Shown here piece by piece: positions 6,485 to 13,396 of a stretch of DNA of 15,011 nucleotides. The notes beneath the pieces were generated by a model. It was not told where the DNA came from. It made no database searches and worked only from the letters and a program-made list of their open reading frames with translations. The DNA is from an uncultured Oscillospiraceae bacterium. GTDB taxonomy: Bacteria; Bacillota; Clostridia; Oscillospirales; Oscillospiraceae. The translations under genes were made by a program, and so were the position numbers. Location of the stretch: NCBI GenBank assembly GCA_910588365.1, contig CAJUQS010000106.1:1-15011 (forward strand). The letters run 5' to 3'. Every line of letters begins with the position of its first letter. Within the stretch, counting starts at the first letter, position 1.

Positions 6485-6647
6485 AGAACCTGTATTCATA
6501 GCCGGGGAATGCTGGATGGGCGAGGATTTTTCCCGCCAGACAAGGAGATTTTTCGCAGTAATCCTGACGGATTGCAAGGGAAATCGACGCAGTATGACGG
6601 GAAAAAGACTGGACAGACAGCGTTCAACGGTTGTGAATACAGGTTCT
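6485..6647. mobile_element. MITE-like element with long terminal inverted repeats
   Basis: AGAACCTGTATTCA (6485-6498) is the exact reverse complement of 6634-6647. With mismatches the similarity extends to about 29 bp (CCG, GAA and GCTG blocks conserved in register). The 163-bp element has no convincing gene and begins exactly at the trpB stop codon (6647-6649), so it may supply part of that stop. No clear target duplication is seen beyond a possible TA. A structured RNA is an alternative reading. Confidence 0.6.
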
Positions 6648-8023
6648 TACACATTGACCACAGGCAGCTGGGCCAGGCTCCTGGCGATATCCTCGTCTGT
6701 GGGGACAAAGTTCTGCATCTCCCCGCTGTGGAACCGCTCATAGGCCACCAGGTCGAAATATCCTGTGCCGGTCAGGCCGAAGAGGATGGTCTTCTCCTCG
6801 CCGGTCTCCCTGCACCGCTTGGCCTCGTTGACGGCGGCCAGGATGGCGTGGCTGGACTCCGGGGCGGGCAGGATGCCCTCCACCCGGGCGAACTCCTCAG
6901 CGGCCTGGAAGACGTCGGTCTGCTTCACGGAGACGGCCTCCATAAGCCCGTCGTCGTAGAGCTGGCTGAGGACGGAGCTCATGCCGTGGAACCGGAGCCC
7001 GCCGGCGTGGTCGGCGGAGGGCATGAAGCTGCTGCCCAGGGTGTACATCTTGGCCAGGGGACAGACCATGCCCGTGTCGCAGAAGTCGTAGGCATATTTC
7101 CCCCTGGTGAAGCTGGGGCAGGAGGCCGGCTCCACGGCAATGAAGCGGTAGTCCGCCTCGCCCCGGAGCTTCTCCCCCATAAAGGGGGCGATGAGGCCGC
7201 CCAGGTTGCTGCCGCCGCCGGCACAGCCGATGATGATATCCGGCTTCACGCCGTACTTGTCCAGGGCGATCTTGCTCTCCAGGCCGATGACCGACTGGTG
7301 GAGCAGCACCTGATTCAAGACACTGCCCAGCACGTAGCGGTACCCGGGGTTGGAGACGGCCGTCTCCACGGCCTCGCTGATGGCACAGCCCAGGGAGCCG
7401 GTGGTGCCGGGGAACTCGGCGAGGATCTTCCTGCCCACCGCGGTGGTATCCGAGGGGGATGGGGTGACAGAGGAGCCGTACACCTTCATGACCTCCCGGC
7501 GGAAGGGCTTCTGCTCATAGGAGCACTTGACCATGAACACCTTGCAGTCCAGCCCCAGGTAGCCGCAGGCCATGGACAGGGCGGTGCCCCACTGGCCCGC
7601 GCCGGTCTCGGTGGTCACGCCCTTGAGGCCCTGCTGCTTGGCGTAGTAGGCCTGGGCAATGGCGGAGTTGAGCTTGTGGGAGCCGGAGGTGTTGTTGCCC
7701 TCAAATTTGTAGTAGATTTTGGCCGGAGTCTGGAGCTTCTCCTCCAGGCAGTAGGCCCGGACCAGGGGGGAGGGGCGGTACATCTTGTAGAAGTCCCGGA
7801 TCTCCTGGGGAATCTCAAAGCAGGCGGTGTCGTTGTCCAGCTCCTGCGCTACCAGCTCCTTGCAGAACACGCCCTCCAGCTCCGCCGCCGTCATGGGCGC
7901 GCCGGTGCCGGGATTCAGCAGGGGGGCCGGTTTATTCTTCATATCAGCGCGCAGATTGTACCAAGCCCTGGGCATCTCGTCCTCAGACAGATAGATCTTA
8001 TAGGGAATTTTGTTCTCGCTCAT
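6647..8023 (-). CDS. trpB: Tryptophan synthase beta chain, TrpB2 type
   Basis: A 458-aa protein of the long TrpB2 class (ordinary TrpB1 is about 395-400 aa). PLP Lys117 is in SGSHKLNSA, catalytic Glu139 in TETGAGQWG, and the PLP phosphate loop GGGSNLGG is at 269-276. An N-terminal segment of about 80 residues before YRPSPLVRA is typical of TrpB2. It condenses serine with indole. No trpA or other trp gene is visible, so it may work on free indole, abundant in the gut. The start ATG 8023 has AAAGGAG upstream; a longer frame to 8152 would run through the T-box terminator. Expression should be controlled by the Trp T-box in the leader. Confidence 0.93.
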   Translation of the reverse strand: MSENKIPYKIYLSEDEMPRAWYNLRADMKNKPAPLLNPGTGAPMTAAELEGVFCKELVAQELDNDTACFEIPQEIRDFYKMYRPSPLVRAYCLEEKLQTPAKIYYKFEGNNTSGSHKLNSAIAQAYYAKQQGLKGVTTETGAGQWGTALSMACGYLGLDCKVFMVKCSYEQKPFRREVMKVYGSSVTPSPSDTTAVGRKILAEFPGTTGSLGCAISEAVETAVSNPGYRYVLGSVLNQVLLHQSVIGLESKIALDKYGVKPDIIIGCAGGGSNLGGLIAPFMGEKLRGEADYRFIAVEPASCPSFTRGKYAYDFCDTGMVCPLAKMYTLGSSFMPSADHAGGLRFHGMSSVLSQLYDDGLMEAVSVKQTDVFQAAEEFARVEGILPAPESSHAILAAVNEAKRCRETGEEKTILFGLTGTGYFDLVAYERFHSGEMQNFVPTDEDIARSLAQLPVVNV

Positions 8024-8061
8024 GGTATTGTTCTCCTTTGCAAAATTTGTGCGTTGGGACA

Positions 8062-8341
8062 AAGAAAAAGCCTCTGTCCCTAGCTTTTGACTGCTGGGAC
8101 AGAAGCAAACCATGCCTCTGCGGTGCCACCCGGCTTGACGCAACGCGTCCACTCTGCGCGCACTAACATGCGCCGGCTTTGGTAACGGAGATCCCCTCCG
8201 GCTCGCCTAATTGCGGCCATCCGCCGCGTTCGCTCTGCCCTCGAAAGCCCATTCCCGCCCGGCCATCCCTGCCCCAGTTCCACCAACCTGGAGCTCTCTG
8301 GAAGGTACCTGCCGGAGGTACTCACACTTTCTCAACGGTTT
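8062..8341 (-). promoter_or_regulatory. T-box riboswitch, tryptophan-specific
   Basis: The leader of trpB has the T-box core GGGTGGCACCGC (minus strand, 8120-8131). The bulge UGGC (8125-8128) matches the acceptor end of tRNA-Trp, whose usual discriminator base is G. The likely specifier is UGG (8249-8251) within AAUGGGC, the Trp codon. A terminator follows: CTGTCCC/GGGACAG arms (8096-8102 and 8074-8080), then GGCTTTTTCTTT. Uncharged tRNA-Trp would stabilise the antiterminator and allow trpB transcription. The specifier assignment is from sequence pattern and gene context. Confidence 0.9.
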
Positions 8342-8347
8342 GGAGGT

Positions 8348-8376
8348 AGTTTAGCACGATTTCTCCCCCCTGTCAA
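8348..8376 (-). promoter_or_regulatory. Promoter of the T-box/trpB unit
   Basis: Minus strand TTGACA (8371-8376) and TAAACT (8348-8353) are 17 bp apart. Start is expected near 8341, giving a leader of about 318 nt before trpB. Confidence 0.85.
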
Positions 8377-8398
8377 GATCTTTTTCCTGGGCAGAACA

Positions 8399-8435
8399 CT
8401 AAAAAACCCGGGCGCGGACTTTTACCGCGCCCGGG
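8399..8435 (-). terminator. Rho-independent terminator after the 97-aa gene
   Basis: An 11-bp stem CCCGGGCGCGG (8407-8417) pairs with 8425-8435 around a 7-nt loop. On the minus strand six T residues follow. It ends the transcript of 8459-8752 and isolates the trpB promoter just downstream. Confidence 0.9.
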
Positions 8436-8458
8436 CAGTATTGTTCTCTGGGCTGGTG

Positions 8459-8752
8459 TTAACCCAGCCGGACCTCCCTGGCCTCCTGGGGGAGGAAGCA
8501 GCCCTTCAGGTCGTACTTGTTGTACCCGCTGTAGTCGCTGAGGGCCCGGCCTGCCAGGAAGTAGCTGCGGATAAACCGCTTGCCGTCCACGCAGGTCCAG
8601 TTCTCCTGGTCCCAGCTGAGGTAGCCGTCCTCATCGGTGCGCTTTTCAGCGAAGATCAGATCCACCTGGCGGTTGTGGTTTGCCACCAGATCGATGATCT
8701 CCTCCGCCGTCAGATCCAGCTCGGTCTTGTTGACCGTATCAATAACTCTCAT
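8459..8752 (-). CDS. Conserved-looking 97-aa protein of unknown function
   Basis: AAGGAG lies 9 nt before ATG 8752 and a strong terminator follows the stop, so this is a credible gene. The protein is soluble and mostly acidic, with no signal peptide or membrane segment. An N-terminal helix region (LTAEEIIDLVANH) precedes a Trp/Tyr/Gly-rich half (DGYLSWDQENWTC, DYSGYNKYDLKGCF) with only two Cys. No family is recognised. It lies downstream of grdD on the same strand, separated by the 94-bp repeat array, and could be read through from the glycine reductase operon, but a functional link is unproven. Confidence 0.72.
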   Translation of the reverse strand: MRVIDTVNKTELDLTAEEIIDLVANHNRQVDLIFAEKRTDEDGYLSWDQENWTCVDGKRFIRSYFLAGRALSDYSGYNKYDLKGCFLPQEAREVRLG

Positions 8753-8783
8753 CCTACATGTCTCCTTCGCGGAATCGTCTCGT

Positions 8784-9089
8784 ATTGCCCGTCCGGCAGG
8801 ACTAGCCCTGCATTCAGCCAGGTATATCTGCCGTCACCGGGCAGCGGACCTGGTCTACAACCGCAGAACAGTCCCGCATTGCCCGTCCGGCAGGACTGGC
8901 AATGCATTCAGCCAGGTATATCTGCCGTCACAGGGCAGCGGACCTGGTCTACAACCGCAGAACAGTCCCGCATTGCCCGTCCGGCAGGACTGGCAATGCA
9001 TTCAGCCAGATATGTCTGCCGTCACCGGGCAGCGGACCTGGTCCACAGCCGCAGAACAGTCCCGCATTGCCCGTCCGGCAGGACTAGCC
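8784..9089. repeat. Tandem array of 94-bp repeats, three full copies plus a 24-bp partial
   Basis: Copies start at 8784, 8878, 8972 and 9066, an exact 94-bp period. Copies 1 and 2 differ at 4 positions, copies 2 and 3 at 5. On the minus strand each unit folds into CCAGGT...ACCTGG enclosing CTGCC/GGCAG. Copies 2 and 3 also form CATTGCC-A-GTCC-TGCC-GGAC-G-GGCAATG. Copies 1 and 4 instead carry ACTAGCC, which in copy 4 includes the grdD stop codon (9084-9086). The period is not a multiple of 3 and the units hold no gene. The array fills the spacer between grdD and the 97-aa gene. Confidence 0.95.
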
Positions 9090-10238
9090 TATATAGCCGG
9101 CGGCCTTGAGGATCTCCTGGGCTTTGGCCAGATTAGCCTCGCTCATCATCACCAGGGGGCCGGTGCAGCCCATGCCGGTCTCGGCGTAGATGCCGGCCTT
9201 CCACAGGGCCTTGGCGGCATCCTCCAGGTCCATGACCTCAATGCCGGGGATGCTGGCGGTGCAGGGCTCGGCGGGGGGCGCCTTCACGTCCTCGTCCTCA
9301 GCGGCGGCTCCCTTGGCGGCGGCCTTGCGGTCGGCCAGGATCTTGCCCAGTCCCGCCTTCTCGGCGGCGGCGAACTCCTTGGTGGCCACGTCGAAGACCT
9401 TGTTCTTCACCAGCGTGCCCGCGAACTCCAGGGCGTTGGCAACCAAGGGCGCGCCGCTGGCCCGGGAGACGATCAGCACCAGCTTGTCATAGCCGGGGCC
9501 GATGCCGGGGCCGTAGCCGTACCCGGCGGACTCGAAGCTGCCGCCGGTGGTATAGGCGGAGAGCATCTTTACCAGCACGTTGCCGGTGAGGCTGTCGCAG
9601 ACCAGCACATCGGGGGTGCCCTGGAGCACGTCGTTGCCCCGGAGCACCGCGCCGCCGTCGGCCCGGGCGGACTCCGCCCAGCGGAAGGCGTAGCCGTTCT
9701 CCTTGAGCTGGTTGAGTGCCATCTCCGTCTGACGGGCCCCGTCCACGTTCAGGATACCCACGGTGGGGTCCTTCACGCCGCAGGCCTTGGCGGTGATGAT
9801 ACCGTAAACCGCGTTCTTAATCATGCCCTCGATCCGGTCCGCGCTGGCGGTGCCGGTGGAGGTGGCGATGAACATCTCTTTGCCCTTGGCAGGGGTGATC
9901 ACGCGGCCCACGGTGGATACGCCGATGGGGAAGGGGAAATGCATGGTGACAGCGCCGTCAACCTCTCCCTTTTCCACCATCTCCTCCATCCGCTTGTGGC
10001 CCTCGTCCTCGTTGTCCACGTGGACGGTGGTGACGCCCTCGGCCTCCAGCGTTCCGATATAGCGGACGTCCACGCCCCTGCGGGCGGCGGCCACGGCGGC
10101 GGCCATCGCGTTCTCCTCGCCGTGCTCACTGCCCATGCCGGTCAGGGCGATCCGGGGCCTGGGGCCGAAGGAGCCGGTCTCCAGCCCCTCCGCCATCTCC
10201 AGGAACGCCTTGGCAATGGTTTTTTCCAGATTACTCAT
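9084..10238 (-). CDS. grdD: Glycine/sarcosine/betaine reductase complex C, alpha subunit
   Basis: A 384-aa GrdD, full length for the family, with a PlsX/phosphotransacylase-like fold. With GrdC it turns the carboxymethyl-selenoether on GrdA into acetyl phosphate and oxidised GrdA. Cys358, in ETGMGCTGPL, is the counterpart of the thiol mapped to Cys359 in the Eubacterium acidaminophilum enzyme. Glycine-rich GYGYGPGIGPGYDKLVL lies mid-protein. A charged, Ala-rich linker (AAAKGAAAEDEDVKAPP) separates the main domain from the Cys-bearing C-terminal segment. GGGAGG precedes ATG 10238. It follows grdC by 18 nt, so the two are co-transcribed. Its stop codon lies inside the partial copy of the 94-bp repeat. 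Confidence 0.96.
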   Translation of the reverse strand: MSNLEKTIAKAFLEMAEGLETGSFGPRPRIALTGMGSEHGEENAMAAAVAAARRGVDVRYIGTLEAEGVTTVHVDNEDEGHKRMEEMVEKGEVDGAVTMHFPFPIGVSTVGRVITPAKGKEMFIATSTGTASADRIEGMIKNAVYGIITAKACGVKDPTVGILNVDGARQTEMALNQLKENGYAFRWAESARADGGAVLRGNDVLQGTPDVLVCDSLTGNVLVKMLSAYTTGGSFESAGYGYGPGIGPGYDKLVLIVSRASGAPLVANALEFAGTLVKNKVFDVATKEFAAAEKAGLGKILADRKAAAKGAAAEDEDVKAPPAEPCTASIPGIEVMDLEDAAKALWKAGIYAETGMGCTGPLVMMSEANLAKAQEILKAAGYIG

Positions 10239-10256
10239 AGCAGCAGTCCTCCCGCC

Positions 10257-11801
10257 TTATTCGGCCTGTGCCATCAGTGTGGCGGCAAAGTCCTTCATGG
10301 CCTTGGCAATCATGCCCTTGACCTCCTCCTCGCTGACGCCGGCCTCGGACTTCTCCGCGCCGGTGTTGGCCTGGATGACAAAGGACACGCCGTCGAAGAG
10401 GTTGGTCATGCGGCCCAGGAACAGGGAGCCCTTGCCGATGATCATGACCCGGTTCACCTTGCCGGCCAGGATGTCGTTGCGCGCAAAGCCGATATAGGGC
10501 ACACCGGAGGGGATGTGGCCCTGGGTGGGGGCCCAGCCGGTGAGGCCGTGGCTGACCGGGAAGGTGGCCAGATCGGCCTTCTGGAGCTCGCCCCGCTTCA
10601 CCGCCAGGGCGGCGATCATCTTGTAGTTGGACAGGGGCACGTCGCCGGCACCGGCGGGCTTGGTGATGTCGGGGTTCTGCATCTCGGGGGAGTACTTGTC
10701 GATGTCGGTGATCTTCAGGCCGTGCTTGTCCAGGGGGTTGGTCACCAGGCTGGAGATAACCGCCTGGGGGGCGGAGCCGGTGCCCACGGTGTGGCGGCCC
10801 AGCATATCCAGGTTGATCTCGGGGCTGGCGCCGTCGTCCTGGGTGAGCACCACGGCAAAGCCGCCGATCATGTCCTCCATGATGGGAAGGCCCTTCTTCA
10901 CGTGGTCCTTGCCGTTCATGCCCAGCTTGGCGGTGCAGCCGCCGGCGGTGACCACGACGGTCTTGTAGGCCCCGGAGGCCACCAAGGCAGCGGCCTCAAT
11001 CATGGCGTGGGCGGGAGCGGCGCAGAAGCCGCGGGCGTCGGAGCCGGTGGCGTTGGCCAGGCCCGCGATCTCAGCGGCGGACTTGGCGAAGTTGCCGCCG
11101 CCGCGCTGGTTCATGTCGCCGCAGGCCTCCTCGGCGCAGTCCACCACGTACTCCACGTCCTCCTTGGCGATGCCGGCGTTCTTGATGGCGGACAGCAGCG
11201 CCATGACGGAGCTGGCCTTGCTGACCAGGTTCTCGTGCATGACATGGGCGGACAGGTTCACGTCGATGTCGTGGGCGCGGTTGATGCAGCCCACCAGTGT
11301 GCCGTTGTGGTAGAGGGCCTCGGAGTGCTCCTCAGTCACCAGACGGGCGATCTCGTCCCCGGCGGTCTGGGCCTCGGAGATGCGGGCCATGATGGACTCG
11401 TCCATAATGGGGTTGGCGGCCAGGGCGGCGCGGTGGGCGTCCACAAAGCCCTGCTCCAGCTTCACCAGGCCGAACACGTCGCAGGCCTGCATGAGCAGAA
11501 GGAACTCCTCCTGGGGCATCATCTGGCCGAAGGGACCGAAGCGGTCGCTCACATCGCAGGTCTTGTCGCACCAGGGCTGCTCCACGGCGGCCAGCTCATC
11601 GGGGTGCTTGTTGCCGATATAGACCTGGTTGGGCCAGTAGCTCAGAGCCTGATCAAAGCTGCGGATATGCTTGGGCAGCTCCTTGAGGTACTCGCTCTCG
11701 GGGTTGACGATGCGCTCCGTGGTCTGGGTCGTTCCGTTGTGCAGAACCATGTCGGGGGTGTGCACCAGGATATACCCGGCGCCTTTGATGACACTTTTCA
11801 T
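10257..11801 (-). CDS. grdC: Glycine/sarcosine/betaine reductase complex C, beta subunit
   Basis: A 514-aa GrdC, the usual length, with a beta-ketoacyl synthase III/thiolase-like fold. It starts MKSVIKGAGYILVHTPDMV, a characteristic opening, and contains VVDCAEEACGDMNQRGGGNFAKS, ARGFCAAPAHAMIEAAAL and TAGGCTAKLGMNGKDHVKKG, with Cys residues suited to acyl transfer. It pairs with GrdD to release acetyl phosphate, from which acetate kinase yields ATP. ATG 11801 is chosen by homology-type start; an upstream in-frame extension to 11963 runs into hairpin-rich spacer and is not credible. The ribosome site AAAGG is weaker and further away (about 11 nt) than elsewhere here. A 590-bp structured spacer separates it from grdA. 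Confidence 0.95.
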   Translation of the reverse strand: MKSVIKGAGYILVHTPDMVLHNGTTQTTERIVNPESEYLKELPKHIRSFDQALSYWPNQVYIGNKHPDELAAVEQPWCDKTCDVSDRFGPFGQMMPQEEFLLLMQACDVFGLVKLEQGFVDAHRAALAANPIMDESIMARISEAQTAGDEIARLVTEEHSEALYHNGTLVGCINRAHDIDVNLSAHVMHENLVSKASSVMALLSAIKNAGIAKEDVEYVVDCAEEACGDMNQRGGGNFAKSAAEIAGLANATGSDARGFCAAPAHAMIEAAALVASGAYKTVVVTAGGCTAKLGMNGKDHVKKGLPIMEDMIGGFAVVLTQDDGASPEINLDMLGRHTVGTGSAPQAVISSLVTNPLDKHGLKITDIDKYSPEMQNPDITKPAGAGDVPLSNYKMIAALAVKRGELQKADLATFPVSHGLTGWAPTQGHIPSGVPYIGFARNDILAGKVNRVMIIGKGSLFLGRMTNLFDGVSFVIQANTGAEKSEAGVSEEEVKGMIAKAMKDFAATLMAQAE

Positions 11802-11835
11802 GGGGTCCACAGCCTTTCTTCTCCATTTTATTGTT

Positions 11836-11860
11836 CTTCTTTTTCGTAGAGAAAAAGAAG
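11836..11860. repeat. A/T-rich hairpin in the grdC leader
   Basis: CTTCTTTTTC (11836-11845) pairs with GAAAAAGAAG (11851-11860) around GTAGA. It lies 35 nt upstream of the grdC start. It is similar in composition to the stems at 1745-1768 and 14369-14611. Confidence 0.6.
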
Positions 11861-11950
11861 CAAAAAGAGGGGTTATATGCTGCGCCTGTCCGGCGCGGGA
11901 AGTCTTTTCTATTTGACAGCTTATGGGGCCTCCCCGGCCCCACGCCCCGC

Positions 11951-12302
11951 GGTTACTTTTCAAGCGATTGAAAAGTAACCAAAAGATCGTCTAAGGGGCT
12001 CAGGCCCCTTAGAAATCCTCAAGTCCTTGTTTATTTGCGCTACGATTCGTCAAGGACCGGTTTTCCTGCACCGGTTCCCTGGGCCGCCGGCAGGCGAAGC
12101 GCCCCTCCGCCGTATGCGGCAGGGCTCGCATATCCACCGTTAGAACCCGTGGGTAGACGATAGGCATTGGCACATTGGGATAGGCACCGCCGGCAGAATC
12201 AAACCAGTTTGGCCGGAGCGTAAACAAACAAGAAATTCAAGATTCTCAAGGACAAAGTCCTTGAGCGCCTTTTTGCCTACTTTTTGTGCGTACAAAAAGT
12301 AG
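11951..12302. repeat. Symmetric hairpin-bounded segment in the grdA-grdC spacer (11802-12391)
   Basis: The left end has stems GGTTACTTTTCAA/TTGAAAAGTAACC (11951-11980) and CTAAGGGGC/GCCCCTTAG (11991-12012). The right end has CTCAAGGAC/GTCCTTGAG (12245-12265) and CTACTTTTTGT/ACAAAAAGTAG (12277-12302). Outside each end, in mirrored orientation, lies a G-rich block with another stem, GGGGCC/GGCCCC (11925-11941) and GCGGGGCC/GGCCCCGC just past 12302. The ends therefore look like related inverted copies. No gene is convincing in the 590-bp spacer. Confidence 0.7.
12026..12232. mobile_element. Candidate 207-bp non-autonomous element nested in the spacer
   Basis: The 19-bp ends at 12026-12044 and 12214-12232 match as inverted repeats at 16 of 19 positions (CTTGTTTATTTGCGCTACG against CTTGTTTGTTTACGCTCCG). 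The core has no ribosome-bound gene. A 72-codon minus-strand open frame (12009-12227) crosses it but starts and stops within the terminal hairpins. No transposase is present. Confidence 0.5.
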
Positions 12303-12348
12303 ACGGGGGCGCGGGGCCGCGCAGGCCCCGCAAGGCAAAACAGGAACA

Positions 12349-12377
12349 GGGGCGGCGGCCATCCTGACCGCCGCCCC
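12349..12377 (-). terminator. GC-rich hairpin after grdA
   Basis: GGGGCGGCGG (12349-12358) pairs with CCGCCGCCCC (12368-12377). On the minus strand it is followed by TGTTCCTGTTTTG, only a weak T-tract. It may partly terminate or protect the grdA message before grdC. Confidence 0.55.
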
Positions 12378-12391
12378 CAGGCCTCAGCCTA

Positions 12392-12868
12392 TCAGCCCAG
12401 ATACTTGCAGTACTCGTCCCGGATGGAGCTCATCTCATTGATGATATCATCCACGTCCAGAACCATCTCCATCATGGAGACCTGCTCGTCATAGACGGCT
12501 TCGTCAAACTCAGCCTTCACTTCGGGCTCGCACACATGGTAAACCGTGAGTCCCAACGAGACTCCTGTCAACGGACCGGCATAAGTGGGGTCACCGGCGG
12601 TCACTGTCTCAGCGGCCAGACCGGAGGCTTCGCCCTCCGCAGCGCCCAGCAGAACAACGATGTTCTCGGGGCCAAACTGCTCAGCGAATTCCTTGACTCT
12701 CTTCTGATTTTCCAGATCCATTGCACCAGCGGCGGTTCAGACGAAGCACTCCGTCGAGGAAAACACGACCTCGGCGCCGGCGGTCTTGGCGCAGGCCTCA
12801 ATGGCCATGCCGGGAATGCCGTCGCGGTCACCAATGATGATGACCTTCTTACCAGCTAAGATGCTCAT
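12392..12868 (-). CDS. grdA: Glycine reductase complex selenoprotein A
   Basis: The frame runs from ATG 12868 through an in-frame TGA to the stop at 12392 and gives 158 residues, the standard GrdA length. Residue 44 is selenocysteine, in the canonical CFVUTAAGAMDLENQ context. The N terminus MSILAGKKVIIIGDRDGIPGMAIEAC is typical. GrdA is the small carrier that accepts the carboxymethyl group from GrdB as a selenoether, delivers it to GrdC/GrdD, and is re-reduced by thioredoxin. AAAGGAGG sits 8 nt before the ATG. Downstream of the UGA, a start-like ATG (12719-12721) makes the C-terminal 109 codons look like a separate gene, which they are not. It follows trxA by 153 nt. Confidence 0.97.
12737..12739 (-). 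other. Selenocysteine UGA codon of grdA
   Basis: The TGA is codon 44 from ATG 12868, between GTC and ACC, at the position where GrdA carries selenocysteine. A bacterial SECIS hairpin should lie just downstream in the message; I did not identify its stem with confidence. Confidence 0.96.
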
Positions 12869-13021
12869 GTCTCATTCCTCCTTTGCTTTAGATTTTTATA
12901 GAATCCTTGCGGAATCTACCGTAGTTGGGCAGGAACCATCCTCCGCCGGGCGGCCCATCTTCCGGATGCACCAGGACGGAGCAACAGTTCTTTTTGATAC
13001 CTCTTCCTAAAAAGAAGCGTA

Positions 13022-13339
13022 TCAGGCGTACTTCTTGATCATGGCCTCCACGTTCTCGGGAGTGGCATCCTCCTTGACGCAGGAGTCGATCATCTCACCG
13101 TTCTCGTAGATGGCGATCACGGGCAGGCCCAGGATCTTCTGGCTGATGGCCAGGCGGCGGGCCTTGGTGGTGTTCAGGGCGCAGAACTTGATCTTCTCGC
13201 CGTATGTCTCGGCAAAGGCGTGGACGTGGGGCATCAGGGCGGCGCAGGGTACGCAGCCGTCGCCGTAGAAGTCAACCAGCACCTTGCCCTCGGCCTTGAG
13301 GACCTCGGCCTCAAACGTGTTCTTATCCAGCTCAAGCAT
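13022..13339 (-). CDS. trxA: Thioredoxin of the glycine reductase system
   Basis: A 105-aa thioredoxin with the fold signature VLVDFYGDGCVPCAAL and the cis-proline region LGLPVIAIY. The active site is GCVPC in place of the usual WCGPC. This variant is known from glycine-reductase thioredoxins of amino-acid-fermenting clostridia, including Eubacterium acidaminophilum, so it is not a defect. It re-reduces GrdA after each turnover. AAGGAGG lies 8 nt before ATG 13339. The gene lies 57 nt after trxB and upstream of grdA. Confidence 0.95.
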   Translation of the reverse strand: MLELDKNTFEAEVLKAEGKVLVDFYGDGCVPCAALMPHVHAFAETYGEKIKFCALNTTKARRLAISQKILGLPVIAIYENGEMIDSCVKEDATPENVEAMIKKYA

Positions 13340-13396
13340 GGGAATGGCCTCCTTATATGTGTGATAGAGACAGTATACCGCAAACGGAGCAGAAAA

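Noticed and set aside
6458..8083. A 541-codon plus-strand open frame
   Set aside because: Antisense to trpB, runs through the MITE-like element, and shows shadow composition.
8024..8152. N-terminal extension of TrpB
   Set aside because: It is T-box and terminator sequence; ATG 8023 has AAAGGAG and a normal TrpB2 start.
8784..9089. CRISPR array
   Set aside because: Units are nearly identical over the full 94 bp with no unique spacers, and there are no cas genes.
8637..11849. A 1070-codon plus-strand open frame
   Set aside because: It lies antisense to grdD and grdC, crosses the tandem repeats, is composed of Gly/His/Ala/Val-rich shadow sequence, and has no ribosome site; the minus-strand genes are certain.
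11802..11963. N-terminal extension of GrdC
   Set aside because: It is hairpin-rich spacer, and GrdC homologues begin at the MKSVIKGAGY-type start.
12009..12227. A 72-codon minus-strand frame in the grdA-grdC spacer
   Set aside because: It coincides with the inverted-repeat element, its ends lie in the terminal repeats, and there is no ribosome site. Kept as part of the mobile-element candidate.
12392..12868. grdA as a pseudogene with a premature stop
   Set aside because: The TGA is at codon 44, the known selenocysteine position, in the conserved CFVUTAAGAM context.
12869..13021. A separate promoter for grdA
   Set aside because: TATAAA occurs on the minus strand in this gap but no acceptable -35 lies at 16-18 bp, so I cannot support it.
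13220..13270. Thioredoxin with a damaged active site (no WCGPC)
   Set aside because: GCVPC is the known form in thioredoxins that serve glycine reductase.
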